Virus record (IMG/VR): IMGVR_UViG_3300042695_000536
Span: 1-64,000 of that record
Direction: 5' to 3' (one strand)
Source of the DNA: a virus
Length of the DNA: 64,000 nt
In this document: piece after piece, positions 47,711 through 56,918 of the stretch
How the letters are laid out: each line of letters opens with the position of its first letter
Position numbering within the stretch: the stretch's first letter is position 1
Translations under genes and position numbers: made by a program
The notes under the pieces: model-generated
Told to the model about the DNA's origin: nothing
Seen by the model: only the letters and a program-made list of their open reading frames with translations
Databases searched by the model: none

Positions 47711-48442
47711 ATGAATCAGACAAATCAAGACGCTTCAGTCGTATACAAAACCCCTTCCTTAACCCCTTCTGGGTTTTTTGGGTCAAGCAAAGACATGATA
47801 GTTGAGATAGAAAACTTTATGACCGAGGAAGAGATAGAGTTTCTCGAATCAGCTGCCAGAAAGATTACTATTTGGGATGTAACAGAAAGCCATGTAAATG
47901 AAAATGGTACAACTGTATACGACGCTAACTACTGGAAAGATAGAGTTTGCACAAGCCCTTCTTTAGACAAAAATGACCCAGCAATTAGGCCAGTTCTTCA
48001 AGGTTTGTTTGAAAGGCTAAAGCCTATTGTTGAAGATTTTTATAAAGTTAAAGTAACTCCAACAGGCACAACAATTGTTCGCTGGCTTCCTGGCCAATTT
48101 CAAAAGCCTCATGCCGACAAAGAGCTTCACGAGCTGCCAGATATTGGAATGCCAAATGATTTTCCTTATTATGATCTTTCAAGTTTATTTTATTTAAATG
48201 ATGAATACGAAGGTGGAGAATTATATTTTCCACTACAGGGAGTTCAATTTAAACCTAAAAAGGGAGCAGCTTATTTTTTCCCAGGCGATATGAATTATAT
48301 CCACGGAGTAACTGAAATTAAAGGTGCTATAAGATACACTTGTCCATTTTTCTGGGAAATCTTAGAGCATACTGGAGAAAACCAACCAGATCCAAATAAA
48401 AAATATCATAGAATACTACTAGATGGAGATATAAATAAATGA
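47711..48442 (+). CDS. 2OG-Fe(II) oxygenase, prolyl-hydroxylase type
   Basis: 243 residues. Iron ligands His134 and Asp136 (KPHADKEL) and His198 (YIHGV), with Arg208 (AIRYTC). SLFYLNDEYEGGELYF is the P4H core strand. The N-terminus (SGFFGSSKDMIVEIENFMTE) ends in the IENFMTEEEIEFL helix seen across this group. Overlaps the next gene by four bases. Confidence 0.87.
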   Translation: MNQTNQDASVVYKTPSLTPSGFFGSSKDMIVEIENFMTEEEIEFLESAARKITIWDVTESHVNENGTTVYDANYWKDRVCTSPSLDKNDPAIRPVLQGLFERLKPIVEDFYKVKVTPTGTTIVRWLPGQFQKPHADKELHELPDIGMPNDFPYYDLSSLFYLNDEYEGGELYFPLQGVQFKPKKGAAYFFPGDMNYIHGVTEIKGAIRYTCPFFWEILEHTGENQPDPNKKYHRILLDGDINK

Positions 48443-49182
48443 GTACTTCAGAAAGATTAACGCCAGACATTTTAGTATTTAAAAACTTTTTAACAAAAGA
48501 AGAATCTAAAAAAGTTATAGATGTTTTAGAGGCGCAGGTTGCAAATGAAAAACTATCTTGGACACCTATCACTTTCTATGAATCATACTCATCAGTTTTG
48601 CCCCAAGACGGGGATGAAGAGCTAGAGCAGTTCGGCTTGCCATCAGATTTCTTTTCAGTTCTTCAAAATAGAATTATTGATGCTGTAGCTGAGGTGCATG
48701 GAAATTCTTCATCTGATATTCATAAAATTGGATTTCATGCTCAAAAGTGGGAGCCAGGAGCTTATGCTAAAGAGCATTCTGACAATACAGATTTAGAAGG
48801 AAAAACAGGCCCGTTTGAAAGAAGTAGATACGCAGCTTTCTTGTATCTAAATGATGATTTTGAAGGTGGCAATCTAATATTTAATAAACAAAACCATACA
48901 CTAGTTCCAGAGACTGGCACACTTGCATCTTTTGCAGGTGGCTTTGATAATACTCATGAGGTTACAATGATAACTTCTGGCATAAGATATACACTCGGAT
49001 CATTTTGGGATAATCGGTCACCAGAGTCATATCCTCAAGAAACAATAGATGCCTGGGATGCAGAAATGAAAAAGATTAGAGAAGAGCAAGAAGTAATAAA
49101 GTCGGAATGGCAAGATGCATTAAAAGAAGGATACAGAATAGATCTATACGGAAATAAATACAAAATAGAGGAGAACGACTAA
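48439..49182 (+). CDS. 2OG-Fe(II) oxygenase, prolyl-hydroxylase type
   Basis: 247 residues. Iron ligands His113 and Asp115 (KEHSDN) and His173 (NTHEV), with Arg183 (SGIRYTL). FLYLNDDFEGGNLIF and PETGTLASFAGG are core. The C-terminal 50 residues are a charged helix unique to it. Starts by ATGA overlap. Confidence 0.87.
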   Translation: MSTSERLTPDILVFKNFLTKEESKKVIDVLEAQVANEKLSWTPITFYESYSSVLPQDGDEELEQFGLPSDFFSVLQNRIIDAVAEVHGNSSSDIHKIGFHAQKWEPGAYAKEHSDNTDLEGKTGPFERSRYAAFLYLNDDFEGGNLIFNKQNHTLVPETGTLASFAGGFDNTHEVTMITSGIRYTLGSFWDNRSPESYPQETIDAWDAEMKKIREEQEVIKSEWQDALKEGYRIDLYGNKYKIEEND

Positions 49183-49940
49183 TGAAGCTAGAAGAAAAAT
49201 TACATGAAAATGTTTACATGTACTCAGATGTAATTGAGAATCCACAAGCAATTATTGATTTGATAAATAAGCTAGATTCTGATGAAAGAGTTCACAAGGT
49301 TATTCCAAGCTGGAAAAACTGGAATTCAAGCAGCAGAGACGGTAACATCTTCGGAAAGAAAAAGGACTTTAATCTTTCTGAAGTAGAAAATTTAGATGAA
49401 GATATAAGAAAAGACGTAGACTTTATAATATCAACAATTAGAAATGCTATTAAAAATATATCAGAATCTTTTATTGTTGACAGAGGACTTAAGGGAGTTC
49501 CAAACGTATCACCATTTGTAGGTATCCAAAAATATATTGAAGGTTGTGCAATGGGCGCACACTTTGATAGACAGGCTGGAGATAACAGCTTAGAGTGGTC
49601 GATTATTATTTATTGGAATGATGACTACGAAGGCGGAGAGATATCATTCGTTATCAGACCAGAAGATCTGAGATTAGAAATGAATGGTCATCTTAGACCA
49701 CCAGATGATGCGCTAGATCCAAGAACAAAAGACATGGTTACATTTACTGCAAAGCCAAAGGCTGGAAGCGCATTGATATTCCCGTCCACAGATCCATACA
49801 AGCACCAAGTTCATATCATGAAATCGGGAGAGAAGTTTATTACTCCTGGATTCATTTTTGTTGATGGGTATGTTGTTGGAGGTCCAGGAGGACCATCAGA
49901 AGAATATATCAAGGCCTATCACGAACAAAATCAGGAATGA
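49182..49940 (+). CDS. 2OG-Fe(II) oxygenase, prolyl-hydroxylase type
   Basis: 252 residues. Iron ligands His127 and Asp129 (GAHFDRQ) and His208 (YKHQVH), with Lys218 (SGEKFIT). IIYWNDDYEGGEISF is present, followed by an unusual about-40-residue insertion (HLRPPDDALDPRTKDMV) before the distal His. Related to the enzyme at 10881 by its N-terminal PSWKNWN region. One-base overlap with the previous gene. Confidence 0.85.
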   Translation: MKLEEKLHENVYMYSDVIENPQAIIDLINKLDSDERVHKVIPSWKNWNSSSRDGNIFGKKKDFNLSEVENLDEDIRKDVDFIISTIRNAIKNISESFIVDRGLKGVPNVSPFVGIQKYIEGCAMGAHFDRQAGDNSLEWSIIIYWNDDYEGGEISFVIRPEDLRLEMNGHLRPPDDALDPRTKDMVTFTAKPKAGSALIFPSTDPYKHQVHIMKSGEKFITPGFIFVDGYVVGGPGGPSEEYIKAYHEQNQE

Positions 49941-49948
49941 TTTAACCA

Positions 49949-50536
49949 TTGCCAGATTATAAAATTGCAAAGTTATCTGATCAAGTTTATGAAATACAAA
50001 ACTTTTTAACAAAAGAAGAACTTGATCAGGTAATGCAATTTATAAAAGCAAGGGGCGATTCAGACTGGCATGAAGAAAACATTACTTACGATTTCTGGAA
50101 AGATAAAGTTTTAAATAGCAGTTTTATAAATGAAGACCCAATGTTTATTAAGATTTATGATAGAGTCTGTAGATTGTTTACTGGTTACGTACAAGTGACT
50201 GGAATAAATTTACAAAGATACTTGATAAACGATGCCCTAGGAGAGCATACTGACGATCATGAGGGCCATAGAATTAACGATGAAAAAATTTTTTATGGTG
50301 TAGTTATTTACTATAACGATGACTATAAGGGTGGAGAACTAAATTATCCAGATCTTAAAATAATTCATAAACCAACTGCAGGGTCATTGCTTTTACATGG
50401 AGGAGAAATACTTCACGGAACGCTTCCAGTTCAAGATAATATAACTAGATATATGTCTACAATGTTTGTAAAGCATAAACTAAATGAAGTTGTGTCTTTA
50501 AATAAAGATGTTTTTGGAGAAATAAATGGAATATAA
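49949..50536 (+). CDS. 2OG-Fe(II) oxygenase, prolyl-hydroxylase type
   Basis: 195 residues from TTG, the smallest of the group. Iron ligands His100 and Asp102 (GEHTDDH) and His156 (ILHGTL), with Arg167 (NITRYMS). IYYNDDYKGGELNYP and KPTAGSLLLHGG are core. Last of six enzymes. The next gene, a methyltransferase, starts inside it. Confidence 0.85.
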   Translation: MPDYKIAKLSDQVYEIQNFLTKEELDQVMQFIKARGDSDWHEENITYDFWKDKVLNSSFINEDPMFIKIYDRVCRLFTGYVQVTGINLQRYLINDALGEHTDDHEGHRINDEKIFYGVVIYYNDDYKGGELNYPDLKIIHKPTAGSLLLHGGEILHGTLPVQDNITRYMSTMFVKHKLNEVVSLNKDVFGEINGI

Positions 50537-51113
50537 AGGAACTAGCGGTCAAGAAAGATTTGTCACCCAATTGCTCAAAAATAAAGAAAATGGTTTTTAT
50601 GTAGAGCTTGGTGCTTTTGATTCTAAGCAAGGAAGCAACACATATCATTTGGAAACAGATTATAATTGGAACGGCGTATCATTTGAGATAGACAAGCAAA
50701 GACATGCTGAATTTGTTGCAAACAGAAAGAACCCATGTATCCTTGGAGATGCTACACATTTTAATTATCTGTCCTACTTTGAAGAAAACAACTTCCCAAA
50801 ACAAATTGATTATTTACAAGTAGATATTGATGCTGGATACACCCAGCAGGGAAATGCTGTTGGAAATCCTTATTTAACATTGCATGGACTATTAGCAGTG
50901 CCTCTGAGCAAGTACAGATATTCTATAATAACTTTTGAACATGATGCACAAATTGAATATAACAATAAGGGCATGAGAGAAGCTCAAAGAGAAATCCTGT
51001 CCTCACTTGGCTACAAATTAGTTGTAAGACAATGGCATGAAGACTGGTGGGTAGACCCATACGCAATTGATTATCTAGAATATAGAGAACACTTTAATAT
51101 GGGATGGACATAA
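50526..51113 (+). CDS. FkbM-like methyltransferase
   Basis: 195 residues. GFYVELGAFDSKQGSNTYHL (SAM loop), VSFEID and DYLQVDIDAG match the FkbM methyltransferase type, which methylates sugar or peptide hydroxyls. It overlaps the oxygenase gene by 11 bases, so it is translated with the cluster. It is a candidate to cap hydroxylated or glycosylated residues. Substrate unknown. Confidence 0.75.
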   Translation: MEYKGTSGQERFVTQLLKNKENGFYVELGAFDSKQGSNTYHLETDYNWNGVSFEIDKQRHAEFVANRKNPCILGDATHFNYLSYFEENNFPKQIDYLQVDIDAGYTQQGNAVGNPYLTLHGLLAVPLSKYRYSIITFEHDAQIEYNNKGMREAQREILSSLGYKLVVRQWHEDWWVDPYAIDYLEYREHFNMGWT

Positions 51114-51577
51114 TGAGTGGTCAGCTAAAGCAAGAGCATCACGATGTAGTTAAAGATTATCTTGAAACGGTAGCCAGTAAAAAAAGTGATGCGTACATGC
51201 TTACGATTGCAAGAGACGGGGAAGAGCCAGCAAGATCAATTATATTTTTCCCTAATGCCATTGAAGCAGCAGAAGCATATAACATGTATAAGGACTGGGG
51301 ATTTGCAAAGCAATATTTAACGGTTAGGCTGTATGAGCCAAATGGAAGAATTAACGAGAAGGTATTCAAGAGAAATCAAGCAGGGGATCCTACATTTTTA
51401 AGAACAAATTATATTGATATTACAGAAACCCTATTAAAGCTAAAGCCTTTAATTTCAATCGAATCATACGAAGATGCATGCATGGAAATAATGACCTCAT
51501 TTGCCAAGGATAATTGGAGATTTGACCCAGAAAGATTCCTATCAAATCTGGGAATTGACAAAAAGCTAGACTCTTGA
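51113..51577 (+). CDS. protein fused from two small phage domains
   Basis: 154 residues from ATG 51113, overlapping the previous stop. The middle (KDWGFAKQYLTVRLYEPNGR) is homologous to the protein at 24466, and the end (MTSFAKDNWRFDPERFLSNL) to that at 24278. Fusion and split copies are thus in the same genome. Function unknown. It closes the oxygenase operon. Confidence 0.75.
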   Translation: MSGQLKQEHHDVVKDYLETVASKKSDAYMLTIARDGEEPARSIIFFPNAIEAAEAYNMYKDWGFAKQYLTVRLYEPNGRINEKVFKRNQAGDPTFLRTNYIDITETLLKLKPLISIESYEDACMEIMTSFAKDNWRFDPERFLSNLGIDKKLDS

Positions 51578-51595
51578 TTTTAGTAGTTGTTGTAG

Positions 51596-51601
51596 TATAA
51601 T
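51596..51601 (+). promoter_or_regulatory. -10 of a leaderless promoter
   Basis: TATAAT, then seven bases to the ATG at 51609. A weak TTGATT lies 16 bases upstream. Confidence 0.6.
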
Positions 51602-51608
51602 ATTAAAT

Positions 51609-51776
51609 ATGACTCCTTATAAAAGAATCCCTAGAAGACATTTTACAGATCTTCAGTTTAACCCATACTTTAAGAGTCATGCCTTTATTGAAAGAACAGA
51701 TGCCGCACACGAAAAGAATAAGCAGTCTGCCTCTAAGATAATAAAGAAATTAAAAAAACTATTTTTTAGGAAATAA
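51609..51776 (+). CDS. small basic protein, unknown
   Basis: 55 residues. A basic end (IIKKLKKLFFRK) and Pro/Arg-rich start (MTPYKRIPRRHF). Leaderless start. Its stop overlaps the next start. Could bind DNA or belong to the virion. Confidence 0.6.
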   Translation: MTPYKRIPRRHFTDLQFNPYFKSHAFIERTDAAHEKNKQSASKIIKKLKKLFFRK

Positions 51777-53539
51777 TGTCATACTACCTTTCTACAATAA
51801 AAGATTCTCCTACGGGACTATGGAAGCTTGATGAGACTTCTGGCTCTGTTGCCTACGATATTTCTGGTTGCGGTAACAATGGATCTTATGTGGGTGGAAT
51901 TGAGATATCTGGAATGCCAATAGTCTCTGGAGGTCGGCATTCAAATAAAATAGATAGCACTAAATCAATTCAGTTTGTTATTTCAAAAGATTTTTCTGGA
52001 ACGACTGGTACGGGAGGATTTGGAACCCCATCAACCTACGACAACGACTTTACGCTTGAAGCATGGTTTCATCCAAAAACGTTAACATCTATAACTCCAA
52101 TATTTGCAGATATAGATGGAATTGGTTTATATTGGGACAACGGCAACGTAGTTTTTAAATTAGAAAATGAAAGACTTGATTACTCTGTCCCTAATCCAAG
52201 CAGAGTGCTTCATGTTGTTGGAGTATATTCTGTAAGCTCAATGAGTTTGTATATAGATGGAGTTTTGGTTGAAAGCAAGCCCATATCTATATCTTTTACA
52301 AATCCAAGCATAACGTTATCATCTGGGCCAGCCCCAGCAGGAGAACATTTTATAATTGACTGTCCAGCAGTTTACAGATATGCTCTTTCTGGAAATTCAA
52401 TATTATCGCATTACAATAATTTATTTTTAAATAATGATGAGCAGGTTTCAGTTCCAGAGCTAGGTGAGTTATTTATAGGGGCAGAAAGATATCAAGACAT
52501 AGCAACAAAATATGTTTATCCTGTTCAGGTACCCTGGAGAGACCTTGTATACGATAATGCAGCATTGTCATATAGCCAAAATAATAACAGTATTTATTTA
52601 AATTCAGGATTTACTAGCGGAGAGTTTATAGAAGATCTAGTTTTAAACATTACAAATCAATATGTATCTTCAAGGATAGAGTGGGTATCTTCAAAAGGAG
52701 TTTCAGTATATGTATCAGAAACATCTGAATCTGGCCCCTGGACACCGTGTGTAAATGGATCATCTATACCAGGATTTTCTCAAGGTTCTGGATTTTCTTC
52801 AAATAAAATACTATATTTTAAATTTGTGTTTACCTCTACAAACTCAGACATTTACTTGCCAGAGCTTTACTCTTTAAAAATTTACTTCCATTCTGAAAAG
52901 AAAGTGTTTTCTCATAATGGAGGAAGCACATTGGCTACTTCGCAACCAACTATTGGAAGCACTTGGGACTTTGATGTATCAAACAATAAATATCCAATTA
53001 GAACCAGAAACTCTGATAATGGAATAAGGCCAAAATCTTCAGCATTTTTTATAAACTCAGTAGAGGATGTTAGAAACATTGAAATGATACTTACTCCAAA
53101 ATCATTATCTAGTGGTAACCTTATATTTAATAAAACTGGAGAAGTAGAAACATCGTTTTCCTGGGCGGCAGGAGGGGCAATATCAAAATCTAATATTAGC
53201 AATGTATACGTAAATGGTCAGGACATTTCTTCGGCAACAAACATATCTTCTTATTTATATATAGGTGAGCCAAATTATATATTAATAAAAACAGCTTCAA
53301 CAATAACTGGACCCATTTGGTTTAATGGCAAGCAGCTTTTAGGAGTAAGGTCTGGAGTCCTTGACGATAACCAGTATCAGAATATTGCACTGTACCCAGA
53401 TCCATCAATTAGCCACCAAGAGCATTATGACCTTTATATAGGCAAATCTTTATCTGTTGGGCAAGGATCGTCAATGTCAATGACACAAGGGCCTGTGTCA
53501 ACATACTCAAGAGACAGGGTAGTGTTCCAAACTCTGTAA
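51776..53539 (+). CDS. LamG/concanavalin-like tail protein
   Basis: 587 residues. GLWKLDETSGSVAYDISGCG, DNDFTLEAWFHPKTLTS and LHVVGVYSVSSMSLYIDGVLV are the classic LamG-type beta-jelly-roll motifs (about 10-200). The rest is beta-rich. It is probably a minor tail protein or adhesin that binds glycans. It is the last gene before the head genes. Confidence 0.8.
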   Translation: MSYYLSTIKDSPTGLWKLDETSGSVAYDISGCGNNGSYVGGIEISGMPIVSGGRHSNKIDSTKSIQFVISKDFSGTTGTGGFGTPSTYDNDFTLEAWFHPKTLTSITPIFADIDGIGLYWDNGNVVFKLENERLDYSVPNPSRVLHVVGVYSVSSMSLYIDGVLVESKPISISFTNPSITLSSGPAPAGEHFIIDCPAVYRYALSGNSILSHYNNLFLNNDEQVSVPELGELFIGAERYQDIATKYVYPVQVPWRDLVYDNAALSYSQNNNSIYLNSGFTSGEFIEDLVLNITNQYVSSRIEWVSSKGVSVYVSETSESGPWTPCVNGSSIPGFSQGSGFSSNKILYFKFVFTSTNSDIYLPELYSLKIYFHSEKKVFSHNGGSTLATSQPTIGSTWDFDVSNNKYPIRTRNSDNGIRPKSSAFFINSVEDVRNIEMILTPKSLSSGNLIFNKTGEVETSFSWAAGGAISKSNISNVYVNGQDISSATNISSYLYIGEPNYILIKTASTITGPIWFNGKQLLGVRSGVLDDNQYQNIALYPDPSISHQEHYDLYIGKSLSVGQGSSMSMTQGPVSTYSRDRVVFQTL

Positions 53540-53562
53540 TTTTGTCAGGTTGAGTGACAAAA
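53540..53562 (+). terminator. short hairpin terminator
   Basis: TTTTGTCA (53540-53547) pairs with TGACAAAA (53555-53562). The stem is AT-rich and no T-run follows. It separates tail and head transcripts. Confidence 0.5.
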
Positions 53563-53602
53563 AGCTGGACTTATGTATATAAGAATGGTAAAATAATTAA
53601 CT

Positions 53603-53947
53603 ATGGACATAAAAAGAATTAATGCTCAAATGAAATCTGGGGATACCAGATTGGGTGTTTATGTCTGGGAGATGCCAGATGGCAGATGGGTTGGAGATGA
53701 AGACAACAACTTCCTATCAATAGCATCAATGATTGGTAATAAAGAAAGAATTGCTCTGCTAGCATCAGCAGTTGCTCACTATGGAATTGACGTCGGCCAG
53801 CCTAAGTTTATTGAGGGAAGCAGACAAATTGACGACGAAGAGTTTGAGTATCAAAAGCAAAGATTAAGATGGGGACTTACTCCAGATCCTTTAGATATTA
53901 GTGTACATAAAGAAGAGATGGCTAAGCTGAATGGTGGTAAAAAATGA
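53603..53947 (+). CDS. small protein before portal, unknown
   Basis: 114 residues. SGDTRLGVYVWEMPDGRWVG is a strand pair, followed by helices ending YQKQRLRWGLTPDPLD. TAAAAT lies eight bases before the ATG, and the stop overlaps the portal ATG (ATGA). It may help packaging or the portal. No family recognised. Confidence 0.65.
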   Translation: MDIKRINAQMKSGDTRLGVYVWEMPDGRWVGDEDNNFLSIASMIGNKERIALLASAVAHYGIDVGQPKFIEGSRQIDDEEFEYQKQRLRWGLTPDPLDISVHKEEMAKLNGGKK

Positions 53948-55524
53948 TTGAGAATGAAGACGATATGCTTATTAATAACATAGAGGTTTCTAACGTGGCG
54001 GACTGGATGAGATTTAATAATCCAACCACTCAAAAATCAGACGATCTATTTGATATAGAGGGCGAAGATATTTTAAAGCTTTCAGGACTGGGAGCTTCAT
54101 TTAGAAGAAAAGTTTCTAGAGATCTGCAAAAATCTTTTGTTGGAAAAGACGGCGCAGTAAGCCAGCAGCTTCAACATCAACAAGCAGTTAGCGGGTACGC
54201 TACGTTTGATCTAATTCAACCAGAATACAACTTAGATTATCTATCAACAATTTATGAAATTTCTCCATACAACTACGCTGCTATAAATGCAAAGGTAGCA
54301 AACATAGTCGGTCTTGGATTTGATTTTATTGAATCAAAAAAGACAACGGATGCCTTAGATGAAATTAATGATGAAAAGCAATTAGAAAGAGCACGTAAGA
54401 AGCTGAATAGAATTAAGCAAGACTTGCATAAATGGCTTGAAGATTGTAACGAAGATGAAACTTTTAAAGAAACACTTATTAAGTTCTATACTGACGTAGA
54501 GGCTACTGGTAATGGCTATCTGGAGGTCGGTAGAACGACGGCTGGAAAGATTGGGTACATTGGCCACATACCCTCAAAGACAATGCGTGTGAGACGCCTT
54601 AGAGACGGTTTTATACAGCTTCTTTACGGCAAGGCTGTATTCTTCAGAAACTTTGGGGATACAGAAACAATAAACCCTATAGCAGGACAAGAAGATAGAC
54701 CTAACGAAATTATTCATTTAAAAAAGTACACCCCAAAAAATAACTATTATGGAATCCCAGATATAATTGCTGCACAAAATGCAATGGCTGGAAACGAATT
54801 TGCTGGTAAATATAACTTAGATTATTTTGAAAATAAAGCGGTCCCTCGATACATTATTACAGTAAAGGGAGCAAAGCTTTCTCCAGAATCTGAAAGAAAA
54901 TTGCTTGAATTTTTCCAGGTCGGATTAAAGGGAAAGAACCACAGATCTTTATATATACCACTTCCACCAGACTCCCCAGACTCAAAAACTGAATTTAAAA
55001 TGGAGCCAATTGAAGCAGGGGCGCAAGAAGGCTCATTTGAAAAGTATAGGAATTCAAATAGAGATGAAATATTAATGGCTCACAGAGTACCAATTAATAA
55101 AATTGGCACCCCAGCAGGGATTAACTTGGCTGCAGCTAGAGACGCAGATAAGACATTTAAAGAGCAAGTTTGTCTTCCAGCACAGCAAAATCTAGAAAAA
55201 AAGCTAAGTAAAATAATTCAAGAAATGACTGATGCAATGGATCTAAAGTTCAATGAACTTTCTCTAACAGATGCAGATACTCAGTCTAAAATAGATGAAA
55301 GATATCTTAGATTCCAGGTAATTACTCCAAATGAAATTAGAGTAAGAATGGGAATGGTCCCACGAGAAGGTGGAGATGTCCCAGTAGACCTTGCAGCCCA
55401 GGCAGCCGAAATTAAGGCTCAGGCTACTCAAAGTAGAACTCGTGACCAAGAGAGATCAGCAAATTCCCCAGATAAATCTGGGGAGGGCAGAAATGCAAAA
55501 GGAGATGGAAGACAAGTCAACTAG
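53944..55524 (+). CDS. portal protein
   Basis: 526 residues. YLSTIYEISPYNYAAINAKV, HKWLEDCNEDETF, IIHLKKYTPKNNYYGIP and YIITVKGAKLSP, with a C-terminal disordered Gln/Arg/Ser-rich tail, match HK97-type portals (Phage_portal). It forms the 12-mer ring at the head vertex through which DNA enters. Start ATG 53944 overlaps the previous stop, though an ATG at 53965 is also possible. Confidence 0.9.
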   Translation: MIENEDDMLINNIEVSNVADWMRFNNPTTQKSDDLFDIEGEDILKLSGLGASFRRKVSRDLQKSFVGKDGAVSQQLQHQQAVSGYATFDLIQPEYNLDYLSTIYEISPYNYAAINAKVANIVGLGFDFIESKKTTDALDEINDEKQLERARKKLNRIKQDLHKWLEDCNEDETFKETLIKFYTDVEATGNGYLEVGRTTAGKIGYIGHIPSKTMRVRRLRDGFIQLLYGKAVFFRNFGDTETINPIAGQEDRPNEIIHLKKYTPKNNYYGIPDIIAAQNAMAGNEFAGKYNLDYFENKAVPRYIITVKGAKLSPESERKLLEFFQVGLKGKNHRSLYIPLPPDSPDSKTEFKMEPIEAGAQEGSFEKYRNSNRDEILMAHRVPINKIGTPAGINLAAARDADKTFKEQVCLPAQQNLEKKLSKIIQEMTDAMDLKFNELSLTDADTQSKIDERYLRFQVITPNEIRVRMGMVPREGGDVPVDLAAQAAEIKAQATQSRTRDQERSANSPDKSGEGRNAKGDGRQVN

Positions 55525-55580
55525 TCCTACTCAACTACTTATTTGCCTTTTGATACAACAATCTCTATAATATATAACAT

Positions 55581-56900
55581 ATGATCATAGAAAAGTCACA
55601 TTGGTCTTCTAATGGAAATGCTATTAATTTATCAGTTCCATTTACGAAGGTCAATAGAGAAAAAAGAACAGTCTCAGGATTCGCAACACTAGATAACCTG
55701 GATCAGACTGGTGATGTCGTTACTCAAGAAGCTAGCATGAAAGCATTTGAAAGCTTTAGAGGTAATCTAAGAGAAATGCATCAGCCACTTGCAGTAGGCA
55801 AGGTGGCATCATTTAGACCAGAAACTTTTTATGACCCTGCAACAAAAGAATTTTACAATGGTGTTTACGTTGATGCATACATTTCTAAGGGCGCTCAAGA
55901 TACTTGGGAAAAGGTTCTAGACGGAACACTAACAGGATTTTCCATCGGCGGAAAGATTATTGAATCAGATAACGAAGTAAACAAATCAACAGGAGCATCA
56001 GTAAGGTTTATTAAAGACTATGCACTAGTTGAACTATCAATCGTTGATTCACCAGCAAATGAACTATGTAACATTTTATCTATTGAAAAAGTAAATGGAC
56101 AAATGATTTTTAAAGGCATCGCAGCAGATGTTAAAATGGAAAATATTTTTTATTGTGCAGAAAGTGATTCTGTATTTATGTCAACAGAATCAGAATACAT
56201 ATCTCCAGTTACTGGTAAAAAAACAGAACTCATTGGATGGGTAGAATCAAACGACGTAAACAAAGGAAAAGAAATAGAGAAGATTCTTGATTCACGTAGA
56301 TCAAGATTGCAAACATTGCCTGAAACACAAAATATAAATACGGCAATTGCAGAAGGAGGAAATGAAGTGGAAAAGCTTAATGTAACAGAAGCAACTCCAG
56401 TAGTAGAAGAAGCAGTAGCTCCAGAAGCACCTGCAGAAATTATTGAAGAAGTTGCCCCAGTAGAACAAGATTCTGCTGAAATTGTAGCTGAAGTAACTTC
56501 TGCCGAAGTTCTGGAAAAATCAGCAGAACTAACAGCTCAGGAAACACCTGACTTTGTTAAAATGCTAGGCGACCTTAAAGGTTTCTTCTCAGAGACTTTG
56601 GAAAAGGCCTCTGAGGCAAACGCTGCTCAGGTTTCAACAATCAAGGAGACAGTCGAAGCTTTTAGCAAGAATGTCGATTTGAGAATTTCAGAATTAGCAG
56701 AAAAGCACACAGAGCTCTCAACAGCAGTTGATTCAATCAAGTCCATCATGGACACAGTTGAAAAAAGAGTAGACGCAGTAGAATCAGACACTGCAATCAA
56801 GAAGTCCTCTGACCTTGGCGGGTCAGTTGGAGTAACAACAATCAAAAAATCAAAATGGAACGGCACTTTCCTCGGTTCCGTTAGCGAATTAACAAAATAA
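55581..56900 (+). CDS. prohead protease fused to scaffold
   Basis: 439 residues. The N-terminal half (1-175) has PFTKVNREKRTVSGFATLDN, a catalytic His in REMHQPLA and Ser in TGFSIGG, and VELSIVDSPANE, the HK97 prohead protease fold (U35 type). The C-terminal half is acidic, Glu/Ala-rich and coiled coil (SETLEKASEANAAQVSTIKE), typical of a scaffold. Fusion of the two is known in HK97-like phages. A TATAAT lies nine bases before the ATG. Confidence 0.88.
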   Translation: MIIEKSHWSSNGNAINLSVPFTKVNREKRTVSGFATLDNLDQTGDVVTQEASMKAFESFRGNLREMHQPLAVGKVASFRPETFYDPATKEFYNGVYVDAYISKGAQDTWEKVLDGTLTGFSIGGKIIESDNEVNKSTGASVRFIKDYALVELSIVDSPANELCNILSIEKVNGQMIFKGIAADVKMENIFYCAESDSVFMSTESEYISPVTGKKTELIGWVESNDVNKGKEIEKILDSRRSRLQTLPETQNINTAIAEGGNEVEKLNVTEATPVVEEAVAPEAPAEIIEEVAPVEQDSAEIVAEVTSAEVLEKSAELTAQETPDFVKMLGDLKGFFSETLEKASEANAAQVSTIKETVEAFSKNVDLRISELAEKHTELSTAVDSIKSIMDTVEKRVDAVESDTAIKKSSDLGGSVGVTTIKKSKWNGTFLGSVSELTK

Positions 56901-56918
56901 GGGTATGGTGAAAAACTA

